A DNA stretch of 8,209 nt from Clostridia bacterium (GTDB lineage Bacteria > Bacillota > Clostridia > Christensenellales > UBA1242). Position numbers and translations under genes: made by a program. The DNA lies in contig JAFYKO010000143.1 in NCBI GenBank assembly GCA_017537515.1, forward strand, positions 1 to 8,209, in the 5' to 3' direction. The notes beneath the pieces are model-generated. The model saw only the letters and a program-made list of their open reading frames with translations, had not been told where the DNA came from and did not search any database. Within the stretch, counting starts at the first letter, position 1, and the number at the start of each line of letters is the position of its first letter. This document shows positions 4,948-8,209 of the stretch, in pieces.

Positions 4948-5955
4948 ATGCGAAACTCAAAAGTAATTTTTAATCGACAACAGCTTTTAAAAAACCTTAA
5001 ATCCCTTGGTGCTGAAAATGTTTGTGCAATGGTTAAGGCAAACGCTTATGGAGTGGGAGTTAAAAAAGTCTGCACAGCACTTCTTGGAAAAGTGAAATAT
5101 TTTGGCGTCGCAAATATGCCCGAAGCCCTTGAAATAAGAACCTTTGACAAAACAACGCCCATCCTAGTTGTCGGAATTTCCTCGGATTTTGACAACGCAA
5201 TTTTGAATAATATTGACCTCACTATTGAAAGCGTTGAAATGCTTTTAATTTTGCAAAAATATATTAAAAATACAAATAAAAAAATAAAAATTCATTTAAA
5301 AATAAATACAGGTATGAATCGGCTTGGGCTGGATACAATAAATGAATTTAAAGTATGTTTAAAAATAATACAAAAAAGCCCTAATATCGTATTAGCAGGG
5401 GTTTTTACGCATTTTGCAACCATTAATGAAGATAATATTTTTCTTCAAAAGCAAATAAAGAAATTTAAACAATTTTGCAATATTATTCCACCTATTTTTA
5501 ATCCAATAATACATATCGGCGGTGGAAGTATTGTTAAAAAAATAAATATTACAAAACATCCGGAAATTATGGTTCGAGCAGGTTTGGAACTGTATCGACA
5601 TACAATAAAAATCGAAAGCAAAATTATCAAAATACGAAATATCAAAAAAGGCGATAGAGTCGGCTATTCGAACGGGTTTGTCGCTGACAAAAATTATGAG
5701 ATTGGCATAATCCCCCTTGGCTACGCCGACGGAATAAACAGAAAACTTTCAAACCTTGGATACGTTAAACTAGGCAAACAACATTGCAAAATAATCGGCA
5801 ACATATGTATGGATATGTTTTTTATCGACCTCACAAACAAAAACGCCAAACTCGGCGACACCGTTCAAATCTTTTGGGACGAAGACCACTGGGCCCAAAC
5901 CCTCGACACAATCCCCTACGAAATCCTAACCAACTTGAAGGTGAGGGGGAGTTGA
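4948..5955 (+). CDS. alr: Alanine racemase
   Basis: This pyridoxal-phosphate enzyme interconverts L- and D-alanine in the cytoplasm, supplying D-Ala for peptidoglycan. With the start at ATG 4948 the product is 335 residues, slightly short for the family (about 360-390). Seen are the PLP lysine in AMVKANAYG (K30), KINTGMNRLG (119-128, with the conserved Arg), the histidine motif GVFTHFA (151-157), IHIGGGS (189-194), R210-A-G before LELYR, the second-subunit catalytic Tyr in RVGYSNG (Y240), PLGYADG (256-262) and GNICMDM (284-290). The end, YEILTNLKVRGS, lacks the last few residues of typical homologues but is past the catalytic parts. The frame is open back to a TTG at 4918, but the added residues match nothing in the family. 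No clear ribosome binding site is seen for either start. The first two-thirds is markedly richer in A/T and ATA codons than the end. Confidence 0.95.
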   Translation: MRNSKVIFNRQQLLKNLKSLGAENVCAMVKANAYGVGVKKVCTALLGKVKYFGVANMPEALEIRTFDKTTPILVVGISSDFDNAILNNIDLTIESVEMLLILQKYIKNTNKKIKIHLKINTGMNRLGLDTINEFKVCLKIIQKSPNIVLAGVFTHFATINEDNIFLQKQIKKFKQFCNIIPPIFNPIIHIGGGSIVKKINITKHPEIMVRAGLELYRHTIKIESKIIKIRNIKKGDRVGYSNGFVADKNYEIGIIPLGYADGINRKLSNLGYVKLGKQHCKIIGNICMDMFFIDLTNKNAKLGDTVQIFWDEDHWAQTLDTIPYEILTNLKVRGS

Positions 5956-5981
5956 AACTATAATTTCAAAACTTAAACATC

Positions 5982-6009
5982 AAAAAAGAGCTTACTCAAA
6001 GGCAAGCCC
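5982..6009 (-). terminator. Terminator of the BspA-like gene
   Basis: On the minus strand, GGGCTTG (plus 6003-6009) pairs with TAAGCTC (plus 5988-5994), with G-U wobbles, around an eight-base loop and is followed by TTTTTT (plus 5982-5987). It begins six bases after the stop codon. It has no T-run on the plus strand, so it does not obviously serve the converging alr. Confidence 0.75.
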
Positions 6010-6014
6010 TTATC

Positions 6015-7892
6015 CTAAAGCCACGAAATCGTTCCACAGCCATATAGCCAATTTGTCGTTGTTGTTACATTTGCTGAAAAAGCTTCTGCACTTGCATAGT
6101 TAGAAGTAATACTTTCCAGACTAGTGCAATTACAAAACATACAACCAATATTGGTAACTTTTGACATATCGAAATTGCTTAAATCCAGTGTTTTCAACTT
6201 AGTGCAATTCTCAAACATATTAACCATATTTGTTACATTTGAGGTGTCGAAACTGCTTAGGTCTAAACTTGTCAAAACACTGCAAGAATAAAACATCTGA
6301 CCCATATTTGTTACTTTTGAGGTATTAAAATTGCTTAGATCTAAGGTTTTCAAACTGTAGCAACAAGCGAACATATTAACCATACTCTCCGCTTGCGATG
6401 GCTCAAAAGAACTTAAATCCAACTCTCCTAGGCTTTCACACCTGTAAAACATCATATCTAAACTATTAGCTTTTGCTACATCCCATTGACTCAAGTCCAG
6501 TGATTCTAAACCATTGCAACCTGCAAAAACTCCTAGTGTTGTTTGCGACCCATATGCCTCATACGTATCAGAAAACTGAGTTACTTGACTTGTATCCCAG
6601 TTTGTCACATTGAGCTCTTGTAACATACTTTGTCCCGCAAATATACCTGCCATATCTGTTACATTCGAGGTATCAAAATGAGAAACATCCAAACTTTCCA
6701 ACCGACTCGAGCCAACCATTACTCCCTCAATATTGGTAAACATAAACCTCATAGACGTGACGCTTGAAGTGTCCCAGCCAGATAAATTGAGTGAAGTGAT
6801 TGCCGGCAGATAGTTAAACATATATGACATGTCTTTGACGTTGGAAGTATCCCAGCTAGATAAATTCAAAGACGTTGCCGCACACATGCCAAACATTCCC
6901 TGCATGTCTAGTGTTGTCATATTCGACGCCCCACCCATTAACTCAACCTGACTTGTATCAAAATTGTTAAATTCAAAAGTTATTGTCTTTTGATTCAACA
7001 GTATAGAAAACATCGCTCGACAGTCCGTATTCGCTAAAATTTTGCCCTTGGATAATATATATAAATTTTCTATCTTTCCATTTTCATCTGCGTCCTCTAG
7101 GAATAATCTAATTGGAGCTTGGTCATTGTTGAGTGTTACGTTAACTATTTGCTCATCGTTTTGGCTCTCCATTGTATTAAAAGCAACTACATTTTGGCCT
7201 TCCCACGAACCAAACTTAGTCGCATATTCTGAATTCCAAGTGTCAAAAATAATTGATTCAATACATTGGTCCGGCACGAGCCTGGTTGCATCAGGAGTGT
7301 TCACTTTTTTAATCGTTGTATTAAAATCATACCCGGATATAAGCATATCTCCACTAATTACCTCCTCAAAATGTATTGTAAGGGTGGTTTCTTGAGCAAC
7401 CACTGGAGAGCAAGAAATTTTAAACTCTTGACTAAGCCCACCAGCAATTTCGGTTGTTGCTGGATTTACCTCTGCTGGAATTCCATTTTGTGAGACACCC
7501 TCAACTTCGGTTATAGCGGTCGATGTAATATCAACTTTAACAGCAAAGGCAGAATAATTTTTAATTATCAAACTAAAATCGTTGCCATATGTATTCAAAA
7601 ATGCTTGTTTCATTGTAAAAGTGTTGCCTTTCATACTACATAGCGTGGCATCGTAAGTAACATATTTCTTATTCTGTTGGTCGCTTGTATCTTGAAAGTT
7701 TCTAAACAATAAAACCTCCCCGGAATCGTTCTTTACATAAAGTTCAATATTGACCCCTGGCAAAAAATCAATACTTGTACTAAGTTTCATAGTTTTTTGT
7801 GCAGCAATAATCCCCATCGCAAGAAGCATCCCCGCAATTGCGACAATCATTGTTGTCATAAAAATTTTATAAATTCGGTTTGTTTTGTTCAT
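6015..7892 (-). CDS. BspA-like (DUF285) repeat surface protein
   Basis: A 625-residue exported or membrane-anchored protein. A basic start followed by a hydrophobic segment (about 10-31, ending GIIAA) is a signal peptide or N-terminal anchor; a signal peptidase cut after AA is possible. Residues about 35-200 form a beta-rich region of unknown type. Residues about 300-595 carry degenerate leucine-rich DUF285 repeats with the pattern LxLSxxDTSxVTxMxxMF. The last five units (465-594) have an exact 26-residue period. There is no LPxTG motif, choline- or SH3-type wall-binding domain, or C-terminal membrane helix. Proteins of this family in gut and oral bacteria are surface proteins implicated in adhesion, but the ligand here is unknown. 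The ATG at 7892 has AAAGGAG 11 bases upstream, and a strong promoter and terminator frame the gene as a single unit. Confidence 0.88.
   Translation of the reverse strand: MNKTNRIYKIFMTTMIVAIAGMLLAMGIIAAQKTMKLSTSIDFLPGVNIELYVKNDSGEVLLFRNFQDTSDQQNKKYVTYDATLCSMKGNTFTMKQAFLNTYGNDFSLIIKNYSAFAVKVDITSTAITEVEGVSQNGIPAEVNPATTEIAGGLSQEFKISCSPVVAQETTLTIHFEEVISGDMLISGYDFNTTIKKVNTPDATRLVPDQCIESIIFDTWNSEYATKFGSWEGQNVVAFNTMESQNDEQIVNVTLNNDQAPIRLFLEDADENGKIENLYILSKGKILANTDCRAMFSILLNQKTITFEFNNFDTSQVELMGGASNMTTLDMQGMFGMCAATSLNLSSWDTSNVKDMSYMFNYLPAITSLNLSGWDTSSVTSMRFMFTNIEGVMVGSSRLESLDVSHFDTSNVTDMAGIFAGQSMLQELNVTNWDTSQVTQFSDTYEAYGSQTTLGVFAGCNGLESLDLSQWDVAKANSLDMMFYRCESLGELDLSSFEPSQAESMVNMFACCYSLKTLDLSNFNTSKVTNMGQMFYSCSVLTSLDLSSFDTSNVTNMVNMFENCTKLKTLDLSNFDMSKVTNIGCMFCNCTSLESITSNYASAEAFSANVTTTTNWLYGCGTISWL
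6111..6500 (-). repeat. Five tandem 78-bp units coding for 26-residue DUF285 repeats
   Basis: Units begin at 6500, 6422, 6344, 6266 and 6188 on the minus strand, each encoding LDLS or a close variant, then F/W-D/N/E, S-x-V/A, and MF. The units ending near 6345, 6267, 6189 and 6111 are the most alike at DNA level, sharing stretches such as those for DTSNVTNM and NMF. Upstream units (residues 342-464) have irregular spacing (26-38 residues). Confidence 0.75.
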
Positions 7893-7978
7893 TTTTTTTG
7901 TTTCTCCTTTATTTTTTATTGTTTTTTTGAATATGTTGGGTATGTAATTTAAATGTTGTGTATTTTTAGTATATTTGT

Positions 7979-8007
7979 TTTATATCACTTTTATTTATCA
8001 AAGTCAA
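7979..8007 (-). promoter_or_regulatory. Promoter of the BspA-like gene
   Basis: On the minus strand, TTGACT (plus 8002-8007), exactly 17 bases, then TATAAA (plus 7979-7984) preceded by TGA, giving an extended -10. Transcription would start near 7972, leaving an AT-rich leader of about 80 bases. No operator-like inverted repeat is evident. Confidence 0.75.
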
Positions 8008-8085
8008 ATAATTTTTAAGACTTTTTTGTTAAAAATAATAATTTTTTAAATACTTCAAATATTTACATAAACATACAATACAACG

Positions 8086-8112
8086 AAAAACAGACACTTT
8101 GAAAAAAGTGCC
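8086..8112 (-). terminator. Terminator of the gene at the right edge
   Basis: On the minus strand, GGCACTTT (plus 8105-8112) pairs with AAAGTGTC (plus 8093-8100), with one G-U wobble, around a four-base loop. A five-T run follows two bases later (plus 8086-8090). It lies 10 bases after the partial gene's double stop (TAA TAA). Confidence 0.6.
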
Positions 8113-8122
8113 TAATTATTTA

Positions 8123-8209
8123 TTAAGTTGTATTATAAACAGAGGCGAAACCTCCTAATTTTTCATTGTTTAAGGTTTGTTTTTCATTGTTTAATGGAGC
8201 GTTAAATAC
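8123..8209 (-). CDS. C-terminal fragment of an unidentified protein
   Basis: Only the last 28 codons and a TAA stop are inside the window; the gene continues past the right edge. It is the only minus-strand frame open to the edge. A second TAA follows in frame, then a terminator hairpin, which together support a real gene end. The visible tail contains a short internal duplication, PLNNEKQ then TLNNEKL, and ends GGFASVYNTT. It is hydrophilic, with no membrane helix or sorting signal. The family cannot be recognised from this fragment. Confidence 0.5.
   Translation of the reverse strand, partial: VFNAPLNNEKQTLNNEKLGGFASVYNTT

Noticed and set aside
7042..7493. Two plus-strand open frames inside the BspA-like gene
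   Set aside because: They are antisense to a clear coding sequence with signal peptide, repeats, promoter and terminator.

Overview
The window looks like a piece of chromosome from a low-GC, Gram-positive-type bacterium, most likely an uncultured gut member of the Clostridia or a related Bacillota lineage. This is inferred from AT-rich codon use, AGGAG-type ribosome binding sites, a SecA ending in a CxC...CC zinc motif, and a BspA-like/DUF285 surface protein of the kind common in gut Firmicutes. No marker gene here fixes the species.

Left part (1-1496) is accessory DNA. It holds three diverged copies of a roughly 150-nt element, called here A (1-151, +), C (977-1129, -) and B (1330-1483, +). 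Each folds into the same long multi-part stem-loop followed by a second hairpin. The paired bases differ between copies but stay complementary, while internal loops and terminal loops are nearly invariant. This is the best candidate in the window for an undescribed system. Between A and C lie a promoter with an extended -10, a structured leader or small RNA, a solitary copy of the element's terminal hairpin (277-304), and two overlapping genes for small paralogous winged-helix-like proteins. Between C and B lies another long perfect-type hairpin (1189-1244). No transposase, integrase or reverse transcriptase is visible.

Middle part (1497-5955) is core genome: secA and rsmD on the minus strand, and a divergent alr (alanine racemase) on the plus strand. 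secA reads toward element B, and B's terminal hairpin, read on the minus strand, has an added T-run that makes it a good secA terminator. rsmD ends in a terminator hairpin that contains its stop codon and whose T-run overlaps the -35 of a probable secA promoter. rsmD, and perhaps alr, seem to lack a ribosome binding site, and the rsmD promoter spacing predicts a leaderless transcript.

Right part (5956-8209) holds a minus-strand gene for a 625-residue secreted or membrane-anchored BspA-like/DUF285 repeat protein with its own promoter and terminator. At the right edge are the last 28 codons of another minus-strand gene followed by its terminator.

The core genes serve unrelated housekeeping roles (protein export, 16S rRNA methylation, D-alanine supply for the cell wall). 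The only apparent multi-part system is the element/winged-helix region, whose function cannot be read from the sequence.
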